Shown piece after piece: positions 53,477 through 61,857 of a stretch of 64,000 nucleotides of DNA. The notes beneath the pieces were generated by a model, which saw nothing but the letters and a program-made list of their open reading frames with translations, did not search any database and was not told the origin of the DNA. The translations under genes were made by a program, and so were the position numbers. This DNA comes from Muribaculaceae bacterium (lineage in GTDB: Bacteria > Bacteroidota > Bacteroidia > Bacteroidales > Muribaculaceae): positions 1 to 64,000 of the forward strand of contig JAFLTO010000009.1 in NCBI GenBank assembly GCA_022510425.1, given 5' to 3'. The first letter of the stretch is position 1. Each line of letters opens with the position of its first letter.

Positions 53477-54088
53477 TTACCCGGGCTCATTAAGGAGATC
53501 CATAAATTCCAAACTCAACTCGTCGAGTCTTCGTTGAGCCTTGTCGATTTTGGCATCCAAACATGTCATAGCCACCAGGGCGAAAATACCCACACCAAGT
53601 CCGGCAACAGTTGTGATGATAGTAGGGGAGATAGCATCGCATAGTATTGAAAGGTCAGCGCCTCCTGACTCTCCGAGATCTCGCAACCTGTCGATTATTC
53701 CCACCAATGTGCCCCCTAATCCCATTAGTGGTGATACCACAGCAATAAATCGAAGCCATCTTAGTCCTCTGGTCATAGCTTCTTTTTCAATTGAGGTTGT
53801 GTCGTGCATGGAAGTGGCAATCTCCGGAATGGATTTTCCGACTCGGCTTAATCCGGCTTCCACCACCTTGGCACCCGGTGTGTTTAGAGAACCTGATAAT
53901 TGGTGTGCATTATCAATATCTCCTTCCATAACATGGTCACGCACTCTGTGCATCAAGTCCGGATAGGTTTTTCTTTCCTTGCCCAATTTAGCTGACCTTA
54001 CCCACCAGATGATAATTGTGAGGATGAAAAGCACAGCAAGGGCTATCATCACGTATTCACCACGTTCTACGGTCTCCCAAAAGGTCAT
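53477..54088 (-). CDS. MotA/TolQ/ExbB proton channel family protein
   Basis: A 203-residue inner-membrane protein with three helices, at about residues 13-30, 108-128 and 150-172. The first helix is VMIALAVLFILTIIIWWV, and the family core is ISPTIITTVAGLGVGIFALV. Such proteins form proton channels with ExbD/TolR partners to energise TonB or move peptidoglycan-linked parts. No ExbD-like gene is in this window next to it, so its partner lies elsewhere. The ATG overlaps the pdxJ stop by 4 bp, so the two are translationally coupled. Confidence 0.87.
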   Translation of the reverse strand: MTFWETVERGEYVMIALAVLFILTIIIWWVRSAKLGKERKTYPDLMHRVRDHVMEGDIDNAHQLSGSLNTPGAKVVEAGLSRVGKSIPEIATSMHDTTSIEKEAMTRGLRWLRFIAVVSPLMGLGGTLVGIIDRLRDLGESGGADLSILCDAISPTIITTVAGLGVGIFALVAMTCLDAKIDKAQRRLDELSLEFMDLLNEPG

Positions 54089-54804
54089 GACAGACGCAAT
54101 TCGTTTTTATACCTTCTGATTGTATCCTCGATGCCGTAGTAGAGCGCATCTGATATAAGGGCGTGACCGATGCTAACCTCGTCATGCCAGGGAATCATTT
54201 CTGCAAAGTAGCCCAGATTCTCAAGATTAAGATCATGACCTGCATTCAATCCCATACCGGACTCTCGGGCTAATGTGGCTGCCTCTATATAGGGCGCAAT
54301 AGCGAATTCTCGGTCCTGAGAATACATCTCGGCATAAGGTTTGGTGTAGAGTTCCACTCTGTCGGCACCGGCATTGGCTGCTCCCACCACCATCGGGGAA
54401 GAAGGATTCACAAAGATTGAACTGCGGATACCATTTTCTCTGAGAAGTGTGCAGATTTTTTTTAGTGTTTCCTGATTTTTCACTGTGTCCCAGCCTTGAG
54501 TTGAAGTGAGATCTCGGGGTAAATCCGGAACCAAGGTCACCTGATCAGGTTTTACTTCCAAAACAAGATCCATGAATTCCTTCGAGGGAAAGCCTTCTAT
54601 GTTGTATTCAGTTGATACAACCTTACGAAGGTCTTTCACATCTTTATAAGTGATGTGCCGTTGATCCGGCCGCGGATGTACTGTAATACCGTCAGCTCCG
54701 AATTTTTCGCAGTCTATGGCAAACTTCACAACATCCGGAAGATTTTCACCTCTGGCATTTCTTAAAGTGGCTATTTTATTTATATTTACACTAAGATTTG
54801 TCAT
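54085..54804 (-). CDS. pdxJ: Pyridoxine 5'-phosphate synthase
   Basis: A 239-residue TIM-barrel enzyme that condenses 1-deoxyxylulose 5-phosphate and aminoacetone phosphate to make vitamin B6. It begins LSVNINKIATLRNARGENLP, the usual PdxJ start. ADGITVHPRPDQRHITYKDV, QVTLVPDLPRDLTSTQGWD, and GLNAGHDLNLENL with the catalytic His follow; VSIGHALISDALYYG closes the barrel. Leader of the long leftward operon that runs to 43148. An exact -7 box (TAATTTTG read leftward) lies at 54879-54886. Confidence 0.95.
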   Translation of the reverse strand: MTNLSVNINKIATLRNARGENLPDVVKFAIDCEKFGADGITVHPRPDQRHITYKDVKDLRKVVSTEYNIEGFPSKEFMDLVLEVKPDQVTLVPDLPRDLTSTQGWDTVKNQETLKKICTLLRENGIRSSIFVNPSSPMVVGAANAGADRVELYTKPYAEMYSQDREFAIAPYIEAATLARESGMGLNAGHDLNLENLGYFAEMIPWHDEVSIGHALISDALYYGIEDTIRRYKNELRLS

Positions 54805-54878
54805 GCTTTTTTATATAAAAATTCCGCTTTTATATTTTCAAACGGAAAATTCGGCATAAAATTTGTAAATTTGAAGTG

Positions 54879-54886
54879 CAAAATTA
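54879..54886 (-). promoter_or_regulatory. -7 box of the pdxJ operon
   Basis: TAATTTTG read leftward, 75 bases before the pdxJ ATG. The -33 TTTG is not found at normal spacing. Confidence 0.4.
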
Positions 54887-54978
54887 GCAAAATTTGCTCT
54901 AAGAGACAATATTAGTGGTTAATAGGGATTAGGATAAATAGGGATAAGGAGTAAGGGTTAAAGGTTAAAGTTTAGAAT

Positions 54979-55488
54979 ATGACAGCAAAAGATATATTAT
55001 CATTTAGAAAACCTCAATCATCTCAGATGCCTGACTCTCAAATAGAGTCGGAAATGCCTTTGATTGATATAATTCCGCGACTCCTTGATACGAAGAACCG
55101 GGAATTGACAGTGGTAGAGAATGGCGAGGAATTAGGCATAATCGATCAGTCTTCACTCCTCGAGGGGATTGGAAGGATGATTGCCCCCCGTGATGATTGC
55201 AGTGTGATTACAGTGGAATGTGCCCCGGAAGATTATAGCGCAAGCATACTGGCCCATGCCGTGGAAGATTCGGATGCTCATCTGGTTGACCTTTTTTCAA
55301 CCCCTGGTGAAAACGGACAGGTAAAAGTCACTCTTAGAGTACGCCACTCGGATCCCACTGCCGCTGTTAGAAGTCTTGAAAGATACGATTTCCATGTGCT
55401 TGAGGCCCATTCTTCCGGCGACTCTATTCAAAGTGTGGAGATTGCCACGGAACGGCTCCTTTCTCTTCAAGCTCTTATGAACGTTTAG
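54979..55488 (+). CDS. CBS-like/ACT-like small protein
   Basis: A 169-residue protein with no signal peptide. Residues about 25-75 resemble half of a CBS pair (LIDIIPRLLDTKNRELTVVENGEELGIID), and about 90-160 resemble an ACT fold (DAHLVDLFSTPGE, VKVTLRVRHSDPTAAVRSLER). Bacteroidales often keep a CBS-domain protein next to nadK, and this looks like a shortened version. It may sense a nucleotide and tune the kinase downstream (inference). Only 26 bp separate it from nadK. It is preceded by a purine-rich repetitive leader. Confidence 0.7.
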   Translation: MTAKDILSFRKPQSSQMPDSQIESEMPLIDIIPRLLDTKNRELTVVENGEELGIIDQSSLLEGIGRMIAPRDDCSVITVECAPEDYSASILAHAVEDSDAHLVDLFSTPGENGQVKVTLRVRHSDPTAAVRSLERYDFHVLEAHSSGDSIQSVEIATERLLSLQALMNV

Positions 55489-55514
55489 GCAGCCCTCCCG
55501 GTAAAAACAAAATT

Positions 55515-56387
55515 ATGAATCCATCAAATAAAATTGCCATATATGGAAGCCGTAGGCAACCCGATTATTTCGACGAGTTGACACGGCTTTTTAAATTTCT
55601 TAACGATAAGGGGTTTCGGGTATACATCCAGTCAAAATTTGCCGGATATCTCGAAACAAACGGTGTGGATATGCACGCTTCCATACCTGTTGACAATATC
55701 CCTACCGGCACATCTTTGGTGATGAGTCTTGGTGGGGACGGTACTTTTCTCCGTGCAGCGCGTTGGATTGGAGAAAGAGAGATACCCATCTTAGGTGTCA
55801 ATACCGGGCATCTGGGATTCCTGGCTTCATGTAGTCTCTCTGATTCTGAAGAGATGATAGAAGAAGTTTGTCGTGGCAATATCCGAATTGAGAAAAGAAT
55901 GCTTATTGAAGTTGTTTCAGACGCCATTCCTGCCGATAAATGGAGGTATGCTCTTAATGAAATAGCTTTCATGCGCTATGGCTCTTCAATGCTCCATGTA
56001 AACGCTTCCGTCAATCAAAGTTTCCTGGCCCAATATCGGGGCGACGGTCTTATTGTAGCCACGCCCACCGGCAGTACGGCTTATAGTTTATCAGCCGGAG
56101 GTCCTGTCATTGAACCCACTATCGATTGCATGTGTCTGTGTCCGGTTGCTCCGCACACTCTAACCCTTCGCCCCCTTGTGGCCGGTGCAGATTCAGTGAT
56201 AAATCTCCAACCTGAAAGCAGAGCCTCTAATTTCATCCTCACAATCGACGACCAATCTATGGTGCTCCCCGCAAAAGGCGAATTCCGGGTAAAGAAAGCA
56301 CCTTTCTCAACTCTCCTTATCCGCAAAAAAGACGAAGGATTCCCCGACATCCTCCGTCAAAAGCTCTTATGGTCTGCCACTCCTTGA
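55515..56387 (+). CDS. nadK: NAD kinase
   Basis: A 290-residue ATP-NAD kinase that makes NADP. The signature GGDGTFLRAARW (about 74-85) is complete, followed by ILGVNTGHLGFLASCSL (about 94-110), YRGDGLIVATPTGSTAYSLS and the AGGPVIEPTIDCMCLCPVAPHTLTLRPL block. Length and order are standard. It is the second gene of the rightward pair with the CBS-like gene, and is convergent with sbcC. Confidence 0.95.
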   Translation: MNPSNKIAIYGSRRQPDYFDELTRLFKFLNDKGFRVYIQSKFAGYLETNGVDMHASIPVDNIPTGTSLVMSLGGDGTFLRAARWIGEREIPILGVNTGHLGFLASCSLSDSEEMIEEVCRGNIRIEKRMLIEVVSDAIPADKWRYALNEIAFMRYGSSMLHVNASVNQSFLAQYRGDGLIVATPTGSTAYSLSAGGPVIEPTIDCMCLCPVAPHTLTLRPLVAGADSVINLQPESRASNFILTIDDQSMVLPAKGEFRVKKAPFSTLLIRKKDEGFPDILRQKLLWSATP

Positions 56388-56479
56388 CAGTCGGAACTCC
56401 TTTCTTTCTCAAATTGGTTTCTGAAAAACAAATCCTTTAACAGCTATTACTCCATTTCTTTGATGGTAATTCCGGCTAT

Positions 56480-59400
56480 TTAGGGATAAATTTCTATATG
56501 GCTGCTCCCTGAATTTCCATGTTTGATTACCCGGATTTGAGTGGCGATTCGTTCACTGATAGAATCAGTATGGCTTATCACTCCCACTTTTTTCCCTTGA
56601 GAAGTCTGGAGCATCGACAAGGAATCTATAACAGTGTCGAGCGTTTCAGGATCAAGTGTACCGAACCCTTCATCGATAAAAAGATTTTCAAAACTGATAT
56701 TTCGTGAGGATAGAGAAGATAATCCTAAAGCCAGACCGAGCGACACAAGGAAGGTTTCGCCTCCTGACAAAGAGGTGGTGTCTCTGATATCGTCAGCCCT
56801 GTCATGGTCTATGATCCTTATACCGAGTGAATTTTTAACTTGCTGAAGTTCATAGCGGTTATTAAATTTACGGATCTCAAAGTTGGCATGGCGAATAAGA
56901 AATCCAAGAGTATGGCATTGAGCTATTTTCCTGAGAGTCTTTCCTTCGGCACCTATGGCGCCGGTTATTTCCTCCCATTCGATTTTATATCTTTCGGCCT
57001 CCTCCTTTTTGACAAACATTTCTCCCATTTTCTCTTTAGCCATTTCATGTCGCTGAATACGAGCCTTACCATCTATTAGTTCGGCATTAGAATGGTTTTC
57101 GAGTTCCGTTTTCGTTTTTGTCAGTTCCTCCCTCGATTTTTCAGGTTTACTATCCTGATGGGCATTATAAGCCTTAGTCTCGTTTTTCAATGTGGTTTCG
57201 GCGGCTGTATACTCGCGCTGATAATTATTTAGTCTTCCTCTGAGTCCCTCCCAGTCATTTTTAGACTCATAAAAAAAAGCAATTGTTTCCTCAGTTATTT
57301 GCTCCGCTTTTCCTTCATTAAACTCCTTGATCCAGACTTGAAGTTCTTTTTTCTTTTCAGAAGCATTGTTGACCGACTTTTCTCGTTGGCCTTTCACTGC
57401 ATTTTCCTCTCCCTTTATCTCTTTAAGCTCTTCACGTAGACGCGAAATCTCTTCGATTTTATTAGACATTTCCTTGTTTGCCTTGTTCCTGTCATCCTCA
57501 AGTTCTTTCTCAAAGATCTCAGGATCTTTATCGCCTATCTCATTCTTAAGACTTTTTTCTTTATTCTCCACCTCAACTTTGGTATTATTGAAAGCTTCCA
57601 AGGCGAGTTCCAAAGCATTTGCTTTTTCTTTCTGTTGTGCCAAAAGATTTTCACTTTTCCCTTTTTCAGTCTCAAGTAGAGTTTTGGCTTCATGAATCTT
57701 TTTCTCGGCAGCTTGCCGTTTTTGAGAAGCATTCTTGTCAAATTCTTGTTTCTGAATTTCTGCTGTCTCTTTCTTCTCCCGGAGTTGCTCTATTATTTTT
57801 GTAAGATTATTATAGTATGTTAATTTTTTGTCAACTTCATTAAATTCCTTTTCCATCTCCGGTTGCATTTCCATCAAACGTTCTTTATCAGATGGCCAAT
57901 CGGTATTAGAGGAATGTAATTCATCCCAACCTTTTGATAGACTTTCTATTTCAGCTTCAAGAGTCGTTAGCATATCTTTAATCCCATCCAATTTCCCATT
58001 ATTGACCGACTGTTGTTTGGATAGGTCATCTTTCCGGGCTCTTTGATTATTAAGGTCTTCTTTTTTCTTTAGTATAAGAGATTTAAAATTATCAACCACC
58101 GGAGCAATGTTTTCATCAAGAGTGTAGGGATGATTAAGAGCTCCACACAATGGACACGGCTTCCCTTCTTGAAGGCTCTTTCGATGTAGATTCCAGTTCT
58201 CGCTGGTTATCAAGGTATAGGATTTTGTAAGGATATCAAGTTCCTGACTTAAATTTTCAATATCCAATTCCTTTAGTTTTTCATTGATTTTATTATTTTC
58301 TTCAGCAAGTTCTTTTTGACTCTTTAAAATTTCTTCTTTTTTATTGATTTTTAAATTAATGTCTGATTGAATCTTGATGGCAGATTTCAAATCGTTCAGT
58401 TTTTTTTCAGCTTTGTTTCTTTCTTTTTGAAGAAGCTCTATATCCAACCCAACGGTTTTTTTCTTTTCGTTGTCAAAATTGACTTTTGCAATTTCTACAT
58501 TCTTGTTAATCTTTTCTTCTTCATTCTTAAATTTTTCGTTAAGTTCGTTAAACTCCTTTTGACATTTCTCTAAGGAGATTTTGTATTTTTCAATGTCTTT
58601 TTTATTATTTTCAACATTTATATCCGCATTGTTTTTGGAGGATTCAGCAGTTTTTTTCGAACTTTCTTTTTCTTTAAGCACCTTCCTTAATCCATCCAAT
58701 TCCGTTTTTATTTCCCTGGCTTTCCTTATATGGGGCATCTGTTGTTGCAATTTGCTTTCCGCCTCCTTGGATTTAACCTTCAATTTTTCAAGGGCCTCCT
58801 CTTCAGCCGTTTGCTGAGTTTCTATTTTAATAAATTTTTCTTTTAAAGATTTTAATTTTTCTTCTTCTTTTAAAATATCTGTTTCGGCAGTTTTCCAGTC
58901 TTTGTAAATGGTCACCCCGGCAAGGGTAGTGTCATGAAGTTCGAGTTGGTAATTTTCTACTTTAGAATCGTCCAAAACTTTTTTCTTCGCTTTAAGGTCG
59001 TCGGTATACCCGGTGATATTTTTTAGGTATTTGTCATTTGTTATATACCATTCTAAAGCTTTCTGTGTCTTTAAAAGACCTTCCTTCACCTCCTTTTCTT
59101 TAGTCTCAAGTTCTTTAATTATTTCTATTAAGGCCTTATGTTCTTCCTCGGGTATAATATCCTTTTCGAAGGCAGAAAAGTGAGCTGCTATTTCAGAATA
59201 TTGCTTCACGGCCTCATCTTTTTGCTGTTTGATTTTAGCAGCAATTCTGGTATAAAGCTCCTCACATCCAATCAACTTTTCCAGCAATTCATATCTTTCG
59301 TTCTCTTTGGCTCTAATAAAGCTTGAAAATGAACCCTGAGCGATAAGGACGGTTCGCAGAAACTGATCATAATCCAGCCCTATGATCTGAGGAATAGTAT

Positions 59401-59866
59401 CCCACTCCGCTACCTCTTCTTTCACCTTACCCTCTTCTGTTATTAATTTATAAAGAGAAGTTTCTACAGCTCCATAATTTTTAGATTTTCTGGCTACTCT
59501 CCATTCGGCACGAAAGATTGCTCCATTATTGGATCGGAAAGTAAGTTTGCTATATCCCTCCTTCTTGCCTCTTGTAAGAATATTTCTTGCATCTGTCGGA
59601 GGAAGACGATTTTTCTCGCCCTCTTCGGGCTCGCCATAAATTTCAATACTCTGATTCCGTTCCCCTTTTTTGCGTGGATAACGAGGCGCTCTATTGTAAA
59701 GGGCCAGACAAATGGCATCTAAAATGGTTGACTTTCCACTTCCGGTGGCCCCAACAATGCTGAATATTGTGGCATCTCTCAAAGCTCCTTCTTCAAAATT
59801 TATGATTTCACCCTCTTGCCGGTCGAGCGATGCAAGGTTTAACAGTTCAATCTTCAATATTTTCAT
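56480..59866 (-). CDS. sbcC: Exonuclease subunit SbcC
   Basis: A 1128-residue SMC-like ATPase that works with SbcD to cut hairpins and process DNA ends. The N-terminal Walker A is GATGSGKSTILDAICLALYN, the zinc hook is GKPCPLCGALNHPY at about residue 570, and the C-terminal ABC signature and Walker B are TSLSGGETFLVSLGLALGLS and NLFIDEGFGTLDPETLD. Two long Lys/Glu-rich coiled coils lie between the ATPase halves. The start is 3 bp after the sbcD stop. Confidence 0.96.
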   Translation of the reverse strand: MKILKIELLNLASLDRQEGEIINFEEGALRDATIFSIVGATGSGKSTILDAICLALYNRAPRYPRKKGERNQSIEIYGEPEEGEKNRLPPTDARNILTRGKKEGYSKLTFRSNNGAIFRAEWRVARKSKNYGAVETSLYKLITEEGKVKEEVAEWDTIPQIIGLDYDQFLRTVLIAQGSFSSFIRAKENERYELLEKLIGCEELYTRIAAKIKQQKDEAVKQYSEIAAHFSAFEKDIIPEEEHKALIEIIKELETKEKEVKEGLLKTQKALEWYITNDKYLKNITGYTDDLKAKKKVLDDSKVENYQLELHDTTLAGVTIYKDWKTAETDILKEEEKLKSLKEKFIKIETQQTAEEEALEKLKVKSKEAESKLQQQMPHIRKAREIKTELDGLRKVLKEKESSKKTAESSKNNADINVENNKKDIEKYKISLEKCQKEFNELNEKFKNEEEKINKNVEIAKVNFDNEKKKTVGLDIELLQKERNKAEKKLNDLKSAIKIQSDINLKINKKEEILKSQKELAEENNKINEKLKELDIENLSQELDILTKSYTLITSENWNLHRKSLQEGKPCPLCGALNHPYTLDENIAPVVDNFKSLILKKKEDLNNQRARKDDLSKQQSVNNGKLDGIKDMLTTLEAEIESLSKGWDELHSSNTDWPSDKERLMEMQPEMEKEFNEVDKKLTYYNNLTKIIEQLREKKETAEIQKQEFDKNASQKRQAAEKKIHEAKTLLETEKGKSENLLAQQKEKANALELALEAFNNTKVEVENKEKSLKNEIGDKDPEIFEKELEDDRNKANKEMSNKIEEISRLREELKEIKGEENAVKGQREKSVNNASEKKKELQVWIKEFNEGKAEQITEETIAFFYESKNDWEGLRGRLNNYQREYTAAETTLKNETKAYNAHQDSKPEKSREELTKTKTELENHSNAELIDGKARIQRHEMAKEKMGEMFVKKEEAERYKIEWEEITGAIGAEGKTLRKIAQCHTLGFLIRHANFEIRKFNNRYELQQVKNSLGIRIIDHDRADDIRDTTSLSGGETFLVSLGLALGLSSLSSRNISFENLFIDEGFGTLDPETLDTVIDSLSMLQTSQGKKVGVISHTDSISERIATQIRVIKHGNSGSSHIEIYP

Positions 59867-59869
59867 GGC

Positions 59870-61135
59870 TTATTCTTCCTCTGATATAGATTGCAGTATA
59901 GATTTCAACATTTTTTCCTGAATCTCGCTCATTTCGCGTTTATGTTCAATTTTAAAGGTGTCTTTCAAAGTTTCAAGAGGATCACGGTTCAGTATGTCTT
60001 CAACGCTTTCCAATTGTTTTTCCAAGACTCCTGAATGTAATTCCATGGCAGGAAGAATCTTGTGGATTTTGCAAAGCACGACATTTTTTCTACTGATAAG
60101 AGACTCCAATTCGTTTATTTCGTCGTTGTTCACTTTATCTTGTTTCACTTTAAGCAAGAGATATTCGAACTTATCATCAAGCTGACCTCCATCTCCTCTA
60201 TCAGGCAATTCTTCTTTAATAAGCTTTAATAGTTTCTTGGGTGGCAATTCAATTCCTTCATCAGGAAAAATTCTCAGTTTATGCTGAGGCACGTATTCAA
60301 TAAATTCTACTTTCAGTTTTTTATCAGGAGATATTGTCACCAAATCCACTCCGTGGTGATAGTCAATTTCAGCAAACGACATTGGAAGGATGCTTCCTGT
60401 GTATCGAGCCCAGTTGGTGTTCCAAATATGCTGACGTTTATGAATGTGTCCGCTGGTGAAATAATCAGGATGATCTTCCCAGCCATCCATATTCACTTCC
60501 TCCTGTCCCCCAATAATAATTTTTTCGCTTGCATCCTTTTCAGCAATTTCAGATCCCTTGGCATACATATGTGCCATCATCACTAAGGGTAACCCGGGAT
60601 ATTTGTCACGAGCATATTGAGTAAGATCACGAATAATTCGGTTCACACCCTCCGAGTAACTCCCACCTTCCATCACATCGCTTCTAAGAAATGGCACCAC
60701 AAGCACCAAGAACTTTTCTCCTGCACTATTATTGAGAGGTATAATCAAATCGTCAAAATCTATATTCCAACTTCCGCCATTTTCGTCAGAAACCCAATTT
60801 TTTTTCACTTTTCCCCTCACTTCTACATTTCTTTCTGTAAGCAATGACCTTGGTGCTTCGAGACGAAACGCGGAATCATGATTACCGGCACTTATCACAA
60901 TTTTCATTTCCGGACATTTCTTAGTGGCCTCCGTTATAAAGTCATAATAAATAGCCTGGGCTGCAGCTGACGGATTCGCATTGTCAAACACATCTCCTGC
61001 CACAAGCAAAGCGTCAGGTTTTTGCTCTTCCAGTCTACTTAGAAGCCAATGGAAAAAATGTTTATGTTCTGATAAACGGTCATTGCCATGAAAAAGATTG
61101 CCTATATGCCAATCGCCGGTAGCTATAATCTTCAT
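59870..61135 (-). CDS. sbcD: Exonuclease subunit SbcD
   Basis: A 421-residue Mre11-type nuclease partner of SbcC. The metal-binding motifs are in order: IIATGDWHIGNLFHG (residues 3-17), LLVAGDVFDNANPS, IVISAGNHDSAFRLEAPRSL, MMAHMYAKGSE and FTSGHIHKRQHIWN. The C-terminal part (about 280-421) is the capping region and the SbcC-binding helices. The order sbcD-sbcC in one leftward operon is the usual arrangement. A perfect 14 bp hairpin separates it from the DUF4332 gene upstream. Confidence 0.95.
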   Translation of the reverse strand: MKIIATGDWHIGNLFHGNDRLSEHKHFFHWLLSRLEEQKPDALLVAGDVFDNANPSAAAQAIYYDFITEATKKCPEMKIVISAGNHDSAFRLEAPRSLLTERNVEVRGKVKKNWVSDENGGSWNIDFDDLIIPLNNSAGEKFLVLVVPFLRSDVMEGGSYSEGVNRIIRDLTQYARDKYPGLPLVMMAHMYAKGSEIAEKDASEKIIIGGQEEVNMDGWEDHPDYFTSGHIHKRQHIWNTNWARYTGSILPMSFAEIDYHHGVDLVTISPDKKLKVEFIEYVPQHKLRIFPDEGIELPPKKLLKLIKEELPDRGDGGQLDDKFEYLLLKVKQDKVNNDEINELESLISRKNVVLCKIHKILPAMELHSGVLEKQLESVEDILNRDPLETLKDTFKIEHKREMSEIQEKMLKSILQSISEEE

Positions 61136-61151
61136 TATTGATCTTTCAGTA

Positions 61152-61192
61152 TAATAGGTCAGGAAATCCGGACGGTACTTCCTGACCTATTA
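61152..61192. terminator. Long hairpin between the DUF4332 gene and sbcD
   Basis: TAATAGGTCAGGAA (61152-61165) and TTCCTGACCTATTA (61179-61192): a perfect 14 bp stem with a 13-base loop. There is no strong T tail on either side, so termination may be partial. Confidence 0.7.
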
Positions 61193-61228
61193 AAATTATA
61201 AGTCTTAAAAATAAAGTTTCTTTGCGAA

Positions 61229-61636
61229 TTAATAAGTTATAACTCCGGGGAGCTCTTTGGCTTGATCAATCATACGTTGAACTTCCGTTACCGATGGAAC
61301 TCTACCAACACGTTTGTGCTGTTCGTTGACTTCATTCATCTTCGCTACAAGGTTTTCTGCATTTCTATGAGCAAACTCCTTTACGGTGTCAACTCCGGAA
61401 GCCTCAAGAAGTTCTGCAAACTGAGGACCAACACCATTGATGCGATATAAGTCAGCATGATTTACCCATGTGAGGATGAGTTTACTGCTGATACCGGTAG
61501 CTTCTGCGAGTTCTTCACGACCTTTCTTTGTTTTTCCTTTTTCCAGCAATTGTGCTGAATCGTTGATGCCCGCAGCCTTAAGTTTTTCAGCATACACCGG
61601 GCCAATGCCTTCTACGTCGATGATTTTGTAATCCAT
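61229..61636 (-). CDS. DUF4332 helix-hairpin-helix protein
   Basis: A 135-residue DUF4332 protein built from two pairs of helix-hairpin-helix motifs, probably non-specific DNA binding. The hairpins are IIDVEGIGPVYAEKLKAAGI near the start and YRINGVGPQFAELLEASGVD in the second half. The rest is helical (NLVAKMNEVNEQHKRV). There is no enzyme signature. Next to sbcDC, a DNA-repair context is plausible, but the genes are separated by a hairpin and have separate promoters. Confidence 0.87.
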   Translation of the reverse strand: MDYKIIDVEGIGPVYAEKLKAAGINDSAQLLEKGKTKKGREELAEATGISSKLILTWVNHADLYRINGVGPQFAELLEASGVDTVKEFAHRNAENLVAKMNEVNEQHKRVGRVPSVTEVQRMIDQAKELPGVITY

Positions 61637-61857
61637 ACTTTTATTATTTAGTAGTTTATGGGTTAAATTTACAATATTTGGAATGAATTTGCAAGAGCTG
61701 AGAGAGGATTTTTAGATTTACAATCAAAATAGTCATTCCCTAACTATCCTCATCTTCTTACAAAGAACCATGGTGGTTTCCCACGGGGATAAACAAGACT
61801 ACCACCACCAACAATACTTTTTACAGGTTCCCTATGTTTTTAAAGATTAATTTAATG

